Shown piece by piece: positions 1 to 3,741 of a stretch of 11,749 nucleotides of DNA. The translations under genes were made by a program, and so were the position numbers. Origin of the DNA: an uncultured Oscillospiraceae bacterium (GTDB taxonomy: Bacteria; Bacillota; Clostridia; Oscillospirales; Acutalibacteraceae); the NCBI GenBank assembly GCA_900546735.1, contig URDW01000061.1:1-11749 (forward strand), written 5' to 3'. Every line of letters starts with the position of its first letter. Positions within the stretch are counted from its first letter, which is position 1. Under the pieces are notes generated by a model that saw only the letters and a list, made by a program, of their open reading frames with translations, searched no databases and was not told the origin of the DNA.

Positions 1-1
1 G

Positions 2-832
2 TACCAGAGAAAGGCCGGCGACCTGATCGCCGGCGAGGAGCTGAACGTGCTGATCGGCTCGCGCCCGTTCAAAGGCGACGACGTTTCCGAAAAAGTCAAG
101 CTGAACCTTTTGAACATTCTGTTTGAAAAATACGGCGTGACCGAGCGCGACTTCCTGGCGGCCGAGCTGGAGCTGGTGCCGGCCTACACGGTGGACGACA
201 TCGGCTTTGACCGCTCCATGATCGGCGGCTACGGCCACGACGACCGCGTGTGCGCCTACCCTGCCATGCAGGCGATCTTGGCGACCGACGTGCCCGAATA
301 CACCTGCATCACCGTTTTGACCGACAAGGAAGAGATCGGCTCTGACGGCAACACCGGCCTGAACAGCGCCTACTTCCGCTACTTTGTGGAGGACCTGGCC
401 AGGCTGGAGGGCTTTGACGGCCGCGATGTGCTGCGGCATTCCAAGTGCCTGTCGGCCGACGTGAACGCGGCGTTTGACCCGACCTGGGCCGGCGCGTTTG
501 AAAAGAACAACGCCTCTTACCTGAACCGCGGCGTGGTGGTCACAAAGTACACCGGCGCGCGCGGCAAGAGCTCCACCAGCGACGCTTCGGCCGAATTCGT
601 GGCGTTTGTGAAGGACATGATGGACAAAAACGGCGTGCTGTGGCAAAGCGGCGAGCTGGGCAAGGTAGACGGCGGCGGCGGCGGTACCGTGGCGATGTAC
701 ATTGCCGCGCTCGATGTGGACGTGATCGACGTGGGCGTGCCGGTGCTTTCGATGCACGCGCCGTACGAGATCGTCTCCAAAATCGACGTTTACATGGCCT
801 ACAAAGCCTTCATGACGTTTTTCAACAAATAA
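2..832 (+). CDS. M18 family zinc aminopeptidase, 3' part (5' end outside window)
   Basis: The frame is open to the left edge, leaving 276 residues of a family usually about 430-470 long, so roughly the first third is missing. M18 enzymes are cytosolic dinuclear-zinc aminopeptidases that remove N-terminal residues from peptides. Visible family hallmarks: GHDDRVCAY with the bridging Asp (nt 239-244), the DKEEIGS motif with catalytic and metal-binding Glu-Glu (nt 329-334), SADVNAAFDP with a metal-binding Asp (nt 458-460), and SMHAPYE with a metal-binding His (nt 755-757). The glycine run near nt 670-687 fits the family loop. All expected ligands in this portion are present, so the enzyme looks intact. 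A GTG at nt 47 is internal to the frame and is not the start. A strong terminator follows within 10 bases, so it is the last gene of its transcript. Family call is firm; substrate preference is not readable. Confidence 0.93.
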   Translation, partial: YQRKAGDLIAGEELNVLIGSRPFKGDDVSEKVKLNLLNILFEKYGVTERDFLAAELELVPAYTVDDIGFDRSMIGGYGHDDRVCAYPAMQAILATDVPEYTCITVLTDKEEIGSDGNTGLNSAYFRYFVEDLARLEGFDGRDVLRHSKCLSADVNAAFDPTWAGAFEKNNASYLNRGVVVTKYTGARGKSSTSDASAEFVAFVKDMMDKNGVLWQSGELGKVDGGGGGTVAMYIAALDVDVIDVGVPVLSMHAPYEIVSKIDVYMAYKAFMTFFNK

Positions 833-841
833 AATACGGTT

Positions 842-879
842 AAGAGGGCGCTTTGTATTTGCAAAACGCCCTCTTTTTT
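842..879 (+). terminator. Intrinsic terminator of the M18 aminopeptidase gene
   Basis: Nine-base arms AAGAGGGCG (842-850) and CGCCCTCTT (867-875), with a secondary TTTG/CAAA pairing in the loop, run into a T tract (874-879). It sits 10 bases after the stop codon. Confidence 0.88.
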
Positions 880-1202
880 GCAATATATTTTTGCAGCGCG
901 TCCTGCTTATTTTGCACAAAGCAAAAAAATAAAAAATGCTTGTCACAAAACGCGCCTTTTTGGCATCTATATTTATAGAAAGGCCTTTCCTCCGCCGGGT
1001 GCGCCGGCAAAAGGCGGGCCGCAGAAAAAAATTTTTAAAAATTTTCAAATTTTTTGTCACAAAACGGCCGGAAAAAGGGATATAGTATATAGAACGGTTT
1101 TTTGAACCGGACGCGGCCGGGAAATGCACGTTTTGCAGATGGGCAAAACCGCCGGACGCGGCCGCACACAGCCATTGCCAAAATCCCTTACATCTTTATA
1201 AA

Positions 1203-1244
1203 GGAAAACGCCGGGACACGCACCTTTTGCACCCGGCGTTTTCC
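1203..1244. repeat. Perfect 13-bp inverted repeat (terminator-like)
   Basis: Arms GGAAAACGCCGGG (1203-1215) and CCCGGCGTTTTCC (1232-1244) are exact complements around a 16-base loop. The A and T runs lie within the arms, so it could act as a weak terminator in either direction. Confidence 0.6.
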
Positions 1245-1289
1245 GCGCTTTGCACCTGCACAAACAGACCGAAAGGCACGCGAAACGGC

Positions 1290-1314
1290 AAAACACGGGC
1301 GCGGTCCGTGTTTT
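1290..1314. terminator. Short bidirectional terminator-like hairpin
   Basis: Arms AAAACACGG (1290-1298) and CCGTGTTTT (1306-1314) are exact complements around a 7-base loop. The T run is only four bases, so efficiency is doubtful. Confidence 0.4.
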
Positions 1315-1349
1315 AGAAGCGGCGGCCGTACCCCCCCTCCCAAAAATCA

Positions 1350-1377
1350 AAAAGCGGCAGCCAACGCTGCCGCTTTT
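1350..1377 (-). terminator. Terminator of the minus-strand hypothetical/XRE operon
   Basis: Arms AAAAGCGGCAG (1350-1360) and CTGCCGCTTTT (1367-1377) pair perfectly, with a further C-G pair closing a CAAC tetraloop. Read on the minus strand the stem is followed by TTTTTGATTTTTG. It lies 30 bases beyond the stop codon at 1408. The symmetrical A/T arms could also stop plus-strand transcription. Confidence 0.85.
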
Positions 1378-1407
1378 ATTTTTATATACTGAAAATTTCC
1401 GTTCGGT

Positions 1408-1755
1408 TTACTCGGCCAGCTGTTCCTGCGCCGGCGCATCTTCGCCGCTTTCCTCGTTTTGGGTAGCAAAGTGCCAGCCGTATTCATACATCTTCATGCT
1501 GGTATAGCGGTCGATCTTCAGCAGGCTGTCGACCATGATGTCCAGGTCGCGGTCCTCCGCACCGGGTTTGCCCAGGCGCGCGCACACACGGTCGTACGCG
1601 TCGCGCATGTCGCTGTAAAGCTTGGCGCAAAGGCTGTCCTCTTCATATTCATTTTTAACATATTTGCTCTCTTCGACCGGGTATTCCTCCAGATCCAAGG
1701 CACCGTTGACGAGATCATAGACCAGCTCTTTAAATTCCTTGCTGCGCTTGTTCAT
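1408..1755 (-). CDS. Hypothetical acidic protein, 115 aa
   Basis: The start is the ATG at 1753-1755 (MNKRSKEF), preceded by AAAGGGGAAG at good spacing; an upstream in-frame TTG lacks its own site. The protein is strongly acidic, has no signal peptide or membrane segment, and is predicted to be mostly helical. Its C-terminal half contains EDRDLDIMVDSLL and a conserved-looking SMKMYEYGWHFA segment, which I associate loosely with small uncharacterised proteins common in Clostridia genomes and prophages; no named family is claimed. The tail (QNEESGEDAPAQEQLAE) looks disordered. It lies 145 bp downstream of an XRE regulator on the same strand and is probably read with it or from a weak promoter in the gap, where a palindromic hairpin (1797-1816) intervenes. 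Function unknown. Confidence 0.75.
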   Translation of the reverse strand: MNKRSKEFKELVYDLVNGALDLEEYPVEESKYVKNEYEEDSLCAKLYSDMRDAYDRVCARLGKPGAEDRDLDIMVDSLLKIDRYTSMKMYEYGWHFATQNEESGEDAPAQEQLAE

Positions 1756-1796
1756 TTGACTTCCCCTTTCCAAGACCGCTGCGCTTATTCACACCC

Positions 1797-1816
1797 GAAA
1801 AAGCGCGCGCTTTTTT
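1797..1816. terminator. Palindromic hairpin between XRE gene and hypothetical gene
   Basis: AAAAAAGC (1797-1804) and GCTTTTTT (1809-1816) flank GCGC. It is symmetrical with A and T runs on both sides, so it could be a weak intrinsic terminator for the upstream minus-strand XRE gene. Confidence 0.45.
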
Positions 1817-1900
1817 ATTTTCCTGTTTATTTTCGTTTTTTCATAACCGACTTTCCGGTTTTCGTGATCGTCATCCATAAAATGACTGCGCCGGACGTTT

Positions 1901-2224
1901 TTACTTTTTTCCGAGACTGCGAACAAACTGCAAAAGGATCCGGCGTTCCTCGCAGTTGAGCTTGTCCCACGTTTCCAGAATTTCGCTTTGCACCTGTGTC
2001 AGGTCCGGCCGTGCGCCTTCGCCGGCAAAAAACTGTGCCAGCGTAATGCCGAACGCATCGCAGATCCTTTCCAGAGTCGGGATGGTGGGGATGCTTTTTA
2101 ATTTCATGATGTTTCCGACCGCCGTCTGCGACATGCCCGTCAGCTGTGCAAGGCGATATTTGGAGACCTTGTGTTTCGTGCACAATTCTTTTATCCGAAC
2201 CGCTACATACTCTTCTATACGCAA
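1901..2224 (-). CDS. XRE-family helix-turn-helix transcriptional regulator, 107 aa
   Basis: Residues 1-65 form a Cro/C1-type HTH domain: the KVSKYRLAQLTGMSQTAVGN segment is helix-turn-helix and PTIPTLERICDAFGITLAQFF is the typical helix 4-5 region. Residues 70-107 form a short acidic-then-basic tail (EILETWDKLNCEERRILLQF), possibly for dimerisation. The start is a TTG at 2222-2224, chosen because GAGAGGTG lies about 8 bases upstream and no in-frame ATG occurs before the HTH. Two dyads lie upstream (2247-2266 and 2294-2309) and are candidate operators for autoregulation. A good promoter about 200 bases upstream (2428-2456) would give a long leader. Family call is firm; target genes are inferred. 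It could be a resident phage-type repressor, but no phage genes are near. Confidence 0.88.
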   Translation of the reverse strand: MRIEEYVAVRIKELCTKHKVSKYRLAQLTGMSQTAVGNIMKLKSIPTIPTLERICDAFGITLAQFFAGEGARPDLTQVQSEILETWDKLNCEERRILLQFVRSLGKK

Positions 2225-2246
2225 GCAAAATACACCTCTCTAACCT

Positions 2247-2266
2247 ACTACAATTCTTATTGTAGT
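2247..2266. promoter_or_regulatory. Candidate operator dyad upstream of the XRE gene
   Basis: ACTACAAT (2247-2254) and ATTGTAGT (2259-2266) are perfect 8-bp arms around TCTT, 23 bases before the XRE start. Dyads of this size close to an XRE gene are typical autoregulatory sites. On the minus strand the arm also contains TACAAT, a possible -10 box, so binding would block a promoter there. Confidence 0.5.
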
Positions 2267-2293
2267 GATAAATCCCTGGTTTTATTAGAACTG

Positions 2294-2309
2294 TATTGCT
2301 TGAGCAATA
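2294..2309. promoter_or_regulatory. Second dyad in the XRE leader
   Basis: TATTGCT and AGCAATA form 7-bp arms around TG. The same TATTGC/GCAATA words recur as TATTGCAATA (2449-2458) over the -35 box of the distal promoter, suggesting a shared binding protein, perhaps the XRE regulator. Confidence 0.35.
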
Positions 2310-2427
2310 TACTCTACTGTACTTTAGCATCCGGGTAAAAAAAATTCGTGCAGATCTGTTTTGTTCCTTGCGTGTGCGCACATCTGTTTTAAAATGCTCC
2401 TGCCATGTATCACCTCTTTTCTCTTAA

Positions 2428-2456
2428 ATTCTATCATTATTTACCTTGTATTGCAA
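2428..2456 (-). promoter_or_regulatory. Minus-strand promoter for the XRE operon
   Basis: Read on the minus strand: TTGCAA (2451-2456), a 17-base spacer, then TAGAAT (2428-2433). Transcription would start near 2421, giving a leader of about 200 nt before the XRE start. Just inside it lies AGAGGTG (2411-2417) and a 5-codon frame MAGAF (2406-2389), a possible leader peptide or the remnant of a lost first gene. Confidence 0.6.
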
Positions 2457-2583
2457 TATAATTTCATCGACAAATTTCCACACGGTTCGCCGCAAAGCAC
2501 CGGTTCTGCGCCCGTTTGCCGCAGCGCAAACGCACGGCAGGCCGCCGAAAAGCAGCCGTTTTACAAAAGAATGCACCGCCGCG

Positions 2584-2612
2584 TTGACACAGCGGCGCGC
2601 TTTTTGTATAAT
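2584..2612 (+). promoter_or_regulatory. Strong promoter of membrane-peptide mRNA, unit 1
   Basis: TTGACA (2584-2589), 17-base spacer, TATAAT (2607-2612): both boxes match consensus. Transcription would start at about 2617-2618, so the RNA begins with ACGGATAAGGA. Confidence 0.92.
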
Positions 2613-2617
2613 CCTTA

Positions 2618-2704
2618 ACGGATAAGGAAAACTGCCGTAAAACGGTAGGCGGTTTGCCCCTCTTTGCAGAGGGTGCTGCCCTCTGACTTTTTCAAGACAG
2701 GGGG
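2618..2704 (+). promoter_or_regulatory. Structured 5' leader with occluded ribosome binding site, unit 1
   Basis: A hairpin CTGCCGT/ACGGTAG (one G-U pair) is followed by four mutually exclusive segments: A CCCTCT (2658-2663), B AGAGGG (2668-2673), C CCCTCTG (2679-2685) and D CAGGGGG (2698-2704), the Shine-Dalgarno. A pairs with B perfectly around TTGC, freeing C to pair with D (one G-U) and hide the ribosome site. If B pairs with C, D is exposed. This resembles an on/off translation switch. The 5'-most segments can also pair with the far 3' end of a long transcript. Confidence 0.65.
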
Positions 2705-2712
2705 TGATGCGA

Positions 2713-2784
2713 ATGGAGTATTTGACTTTTATCGTCATTATTCTGATTGTGGCCACCGGCTACATAGTAAGCATAAAAAAATAA
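2713..2784 (+). CDS. Small hydrophobic membrane peptide, 23 aa, putative type I toxin (unit 1)
   Basis: The peptide starts MEYL, continues with a stretch of Ile, Val, Leu and Phe, and ends ATGYIVSIKK: one membrane span of about 17-18 residues with a short basic C-terminus. That build is typical of type I toxins and other small bacterial membrane peptides. The start is the ATG at 2713, 8 bases after AGGGGG (2699-2704); the in-frame ATG at 2707 is too close, and the unit 2 homologue also begins MEF at the equivalent place. It shares 14 of 23 residues with the unit 2 peptide, including ATGYI and IKK, so the reading frame is under selection. The stop codon lies inside the stem of the bidirectional terminator. 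No resemblance to Fst, TxpA/BsrG, Hok or Ldr toxins is obvious to me. Coding is well supported; toxicity is inferred from locus architecture. A regulatory membrane peptide is the alternative. Confidence 0.8.
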   Translation: MEYLTFIVIILIVATGYIVSIKK

Positions 2785-2865
2785 CCGCCCCGTCCTGACA
2801 AAACGAGCGGTTATTTTCAACCAAAGTTAAGGGACAAACCGTCTACAGGTAAGCTCCTTATCCGT
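2775..2865 (-). ncRNA. Antisense RNA, putative antitoxin of unit 1, about 91 nt
   Basis: It is predicted from the convergent promoter at 2870-2898 to the T run at 2775-2781. Its 5' end begins ACGGATAAGGAG and continues through GTAGACGGTTTG, nearly the same words, in the same order, as the peptide mRNA leader (ACGGATAAGGA, then GTAGGCGGTTTG). It is therefore complementary to the 3' part of a read-through peptide mRNA and could compete with the leader for that 3' part. If the mRNA stops at the first terminator, overlap is limited to about 40 nt of terminator. Expression is predicted, not observed. Confidence 0.75.
2778..2817. terminator. Bidirectional terminator overlapping peptide stop, unit 1
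   Basis: Perfect 11-bp arms AAAATAACCGC (2778-2788) and GCGGTTATTTT (2807-2817). On the minus strand the stem ends in a long T run (complement of 2775-2781), a strong stop for the antisense RNA. On the plus strand TTATTTT is a weaker stop. The peptide stop TAA (2782-2784) is within the left arm. Confidence 0.88.
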
Positions 2866-2869
2866 CTTT

Positions 2870-2898
2870 ATGTTAGCACACCTGTGCCCCTTTGTCAA
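2870..2898 (-). promoter_or_regulatory. Antisense promoter, unit 1
   Basis: On the minus strand: TTGACA (2893-2898), 17-base spacer, TAACAT (2870-2875). The -35 is perfect and the -10 is near consensus. Start is expected near 2863-2865. Confidence 0.85.
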
Positions 2899-2921
2899 CA
2901 GCGCTGCGGCGCTGTTTTTTT
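2897..2921 (+). terminator. Second plus-strand terminator closing unit 1
   Basis: AACAGCGC (2897-2904), TGCG loop, GCGCTGTT (2909-2916), followed by T7 (2915-2921). It would end any peptide mRNA that reads through the first terminator, giving a transcript of about 300 nt with the full antisense target in its 3' end. It also insulates unit 2. Confidence 0.88.
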
Positions 2922-2933
2922 GCGCACACCGCG

Positions 2934-2962
2934 TTGACACAGCGGCGCGCTTTTTGTATAAT
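2934..2962 (+). promoter_or_regulatory. Strong promoter of membrane-peptide mRNA, unit 2
   Basis: TTGACA (2934-2939), 17-base spacer, TATAAT (2957-2962). It is identical to the unit 1 promoter, including the spacer. Confidence 0.92.
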
Positions 2963-2967
2963 TCTTA

Positions 2968-3034
2968 ACGGATAAGGAAAACTGCCGTAAAACGGTAGGC
3001 GGTCAAGTCTTGCCCCTGAAAGGGGGCGTTGCCT
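2968..3034 (+). promoter_or_regulatory. 5' leader with hairpinned ribosome binding site, unit 2
   Basis: GCCCC (3012-3016) pairs with GGGGC (3023-3027), burying the Shine-Dalgarno AGGGGG (3021-3026) that lies 8 bases before the ATG. The first part (to 3003) matches the unit 1 leader, including the ACGGATAAGGA start and the CTGCCGT/ACGGTAG hairpin. Confidence 0.65.
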
Positions 3035-3109
3035 ATGGAGTTTTTGGTGATCCTCGCAATTATTTTATTTGCAGCCACCGGCTACATACTTGCAATAAAA
3101 AAAGATTAG
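3035..3109 (+). CDS. Small hydrophobic membrane peptide, 24 aa, putative type I toxin (unit 2)
   Basis: The peptide begins MEFLVILAIIL and ends ATGYILAIKKD, a single predicted membrane span with a positively charged C-terminus. Fourteen of 23 aligned residues match the unit 1 peptide. The changes are mostly hydrophobic-for-hydrophobic, and the stop codon sits in the same position relative to the terminator stem. The ATG at 3035 is 8 bases after AGGGGG and there is no competing start. Divergence from unit 1 is concentrated in the coding region and terminator, so the two peptides may be distinct toxin alleles each tied to its own antisense RNA. Membrane localisation is a firm inference from composition; toxicity is inferred from context only. 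Confidence 0.8.
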   Translation: MEFLVILAIILFAATGYILAIKKD

Positions 3110-3189
3110 CCGCCTCGTCCTGAGAAAACAAGCGACTAATCTTTAGTCATTTCCGGGGCTGACCGTCTACAGGTAAGCTCCTTATCCGC
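3097..3189 (-). ncRNA. Antisense RNA, putative antitoxin of unit 2, about 93 nt
   Basis: It is predicted from the promoter at 3194-3222 to the T run at 3097-3103. It starts GCGGATAAGGAG and carries GTAGACGGTCA, matching GTAGGCGGTCA in the unit 2 mRNA leader. In the corresponding stretch unit 1 has CGGTTTG on both RNAs. This segment is therefore a candidate specificity element separating the two antisense RNAs. Confidence 0.75.
3101..3144. terminator. Bidirectional terminator overlapping peptide stop, unit 2
   Basis: AAAGATTAG (3101-3109) pairs with CTAATCTTT (3136-3144); after one mismatch CGC (3111-3113) pairs with GCG (3132-3134). Compared with unit 1, both arms have changed together, preserving the stem. 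The antisense strand has a T7 run (complement of 3097-3103). Confidence 0.87.
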
Positions 3190-3193
3190 CTTT

Positions 3194-3222
3194 ATGTTAG
3201 CACAACTGTGCCCCTTTGTCAA
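3194..3222 (-). promoter_or_regulatory. Antisense promoter, unit 2
   Basis: On the minus strand: TTGACA (3217-3222), 17-base spacer, TAACAT (3194-3199). Same boxes and spacing as unit 1. Confidence 0.85.
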
Positions 3223-3244
3223 CAGCGCTGCGGCGCTGTTTTTT
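3221..3244 (+). terminator. Second plus-strand terminator closing unit 2
   Basis: AACAGCGC (3221-3228), TGCG loop, GCGCTGTT (3233-3240), then a run of T to 3244. Same hairpin as in unit 1. Confidence 0.87.
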
Positions 3245-3300
3245 ATTTTGCGCACGCATTTTTCTGCAAAAAAGAAGCGCGGCGCGCGTGCAAAACGGTT

Positions 3301-3636
3301 TTAAAATAAACCGCCGTGCATGCTGCACCCATCCCGCTCAGGCGTAACGCAGCAGTACATGAAATAGCGCCCCTTTGAACCATGTGCCGGGCGCACAAAA
3401 AAGCGCACGTTTTTCCCGGCGCGCTTCATGCGGGGCAGAAAACGGCGCAGCACACGCCGCACCGTGCGGCGGCCGCCCTTTGCGCGCAGCACCCGGCGGC
3501 AGGGGCGCACATCTGCCGCAGCGCTGTACGAGGTCTGCCCCTGCGGCGCCAAAGCGACAGCCTGCGCAGGCTGCACGCCGCAAGACACGGCGGCAAAGGC
3601 CGCAAAAACGGCGATACAAACGACAAAATTCTTCAT
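3301..3636 (-). CDS. Small exported basic protein of unknown function, 111 aa
   Basis: The N-terminus MKNFVVCIAVFAAFAAVSCG is a clear export signal. It could be cut by signal peptidase I after AQA (near residue 26), or be lipid-anchored at the Cys of AVSC, which is a weak lipobox. The mature part is short and very basic (VRRVLRRFLPRMKRAGKN, residues 59-76), with a CC pair and another Cys near the end, and no domain I recognise. ATG at 3634-3636 is preceded by AGAGGC about 8 bases upstream and by a good promoter (3668-3696), which is the main support for a real gene. It is transcribed divergently from an XRE regulator, with two shared operators, so it is probably that regulator's target. Role unknown; a cell-surface or antimicrobial-like function would be speculation. 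Confidence 0.62.
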   Translation of the reverse strand: MKNFVVCIAVFAAFAAVSCGVQPAQAVALAPQGQTSYSAAADVRPCRRVLRAKGGRRTVRRVLRRFLPRMKRAGKNVRFFVRPAHGSKGRYFMYCCVTPERDGCSMHGGLF

Positions 3637-3667
3637 AAACAGCCTCTTTTCTATCCCTTACGCCTCA

Positions 3668-3696
3668 ATTTTATCTGAATTACAGATAAAAGTCAA
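3668..3696 (-). promoter_or_regulatory. Promoter of the exported protein gene
   Basis: On the minus strand: TTGACT (3691-3696), 17-base spacer, TAAAAT (3668-3673). The spacer contains almost the whole first operator dyad. Confidence 0.75.
3669..3691. promoter_or_regulatory. Operator dyad 1 (TATCTG-N5-CAGATA)
   Basis: TTTTATCTG (3669-3677) and CAGATAAAA (3683-3691) are perfect 9-bp arms around AATTA. It overlaps the -10 box and spacer of the exported-protein promoter, so a bound protein would repress it. Confidence 0.75.
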
Positions 3697-3713
3697 TATC
3701 TGGAATCCAGATA
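3697..3713. promoter_or_regulatory. Operator dyad 2 (TATCTG-N5-CAGATA)
   Basis: TATCTGG (3697-3703) and CCAGATA (3707-3713) are perfect arms with the same half-sites and spacing as dyad 1. The centres are 25 bp apart. It lies beside the -35 box of the minus promoter and just before the XRE gene, as expected for an autoregulated divergent promoter. Confidence 0.75.
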
Positions 3714-3741
3714 ACGCATAATAAATGCGGTGAGGAAGATG

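Larger units (their letters stand above)
833..1407. other. 575-bp non-coding stretch with hairpins
   Basis: No convincing gene lies here: open frames are short, lack ribosome binding sites and translate to low-complexity Arg/Lys/Pro-rich sequence. Contents in order: the aminopeptidase terminator; an A/T tract (about 1027-1053); a weak promoter-like TTGTCA (1054) and TATAGT (1081) with over-long 21-base spacing; a 13-base direct repeat CCGGACGCGGCCG (1107-1119, 1152-1164) flanking a GTTTTGC/GCAAAAC hairpin (1130-1149); and perfect inverted repeats at 1203-1244, 1290-1314 and 1350-1377. The last is the terminator of the minus-strand gene to the right. A structured RNA on the plus strand is possible but unproven. 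Confidence 0.6.
2225..2578. other. Non-coding gap between XRE gene and toxin-antitoxin-like units
   Basis: It holds the XRE promoter, leader and dyads described separately. A 184-codon minus frame crosses the gap and overlaps the XRE gene in another frame, but it has no ribosome binding site and its product is not protein-like, so it is not called. From about 2470 to 2578 I see no promoter, hairpin or gene of note. Confidence 0.5.
2579..2920. repeat. Tandem unit 1 of type I toxin-antitoxin-like locus
   Basis: Unit 1 and unit 2 (2929-3244) share their ends almost exactly. The first 75 bases (promoter and first part of the leader, ending at CGGT) differ at one position. The last ~82 bases (antisense leader, antisense promoter, terminator) differ at about two. 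The middles, holding the peptide gene and the bidirectional terminator, have diverged. The start-to-start offset is 350 bp. The head-to-tail arrangement indicates duplication, or acquisition of a second allele, with selection or recombination keeping the ends alike. Confidence 0.92.
2929..3244. repeat. Tandem unit 2 of type I toxin-antitoxin-like locus
   Basis: Same architecture as unit 1 in 316 bp: promoter, leader, peptide gene, bidirectional terminator, convergent antisense RNA, antisense promoter and closing terminator. The leader is shorter (about 67 nt against 95 nt) because it uses a simpler hairpin over the ribosome site. Confidence 0.92.

Noticed and set aside
878..1392. Short plus-strand frames (75 and 96 codons) in the first intergenic region
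   Set aside because: They have no ribosome sites, translate to low-complexity basic sequence and run through terminator hairpins.
1827..2381. 184-codon minus-strand frame overlapping the XRE gene
   Set aside because: It overlaps the clear XRE gene in another frame, has no ribosome site at its start and its product looks random. It could at most be leader sequence.
2707..2712. Alternative upstream ATG (MR) for the unit 1 peptide
   Set aside because: It is only 2 bases from the end of the Shine-Dalgarno, and the unit 2 homologue starts at the position equivalent to the second ATG.
2424..2756. 110-codon minus-strand frame across toxin-antitoxin unit 1
   Set aside because: It crosses the strong plus promoter and leader, has no ribosome site, and is not preserved in unit 2, whereas the 23-24 residue plus frames are.
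2579..3244. CRISPR array or insertion-sequence ends
   Set aside because: Only two long units with internal promoters, terminators and coding frames; no short regular repeats, no spacers, no transposase and no target-site duplication.
2579..3244. Simple identification as the enterococcal Fst/par family
   Set aside because: Convergent RNAs and a shared terminator are similar, but Fst loci use direct repeats in the DNA and a longer toxin with a different motif; here the matching segments are inverted repeats and the peptides share no Fst signature that I can see.
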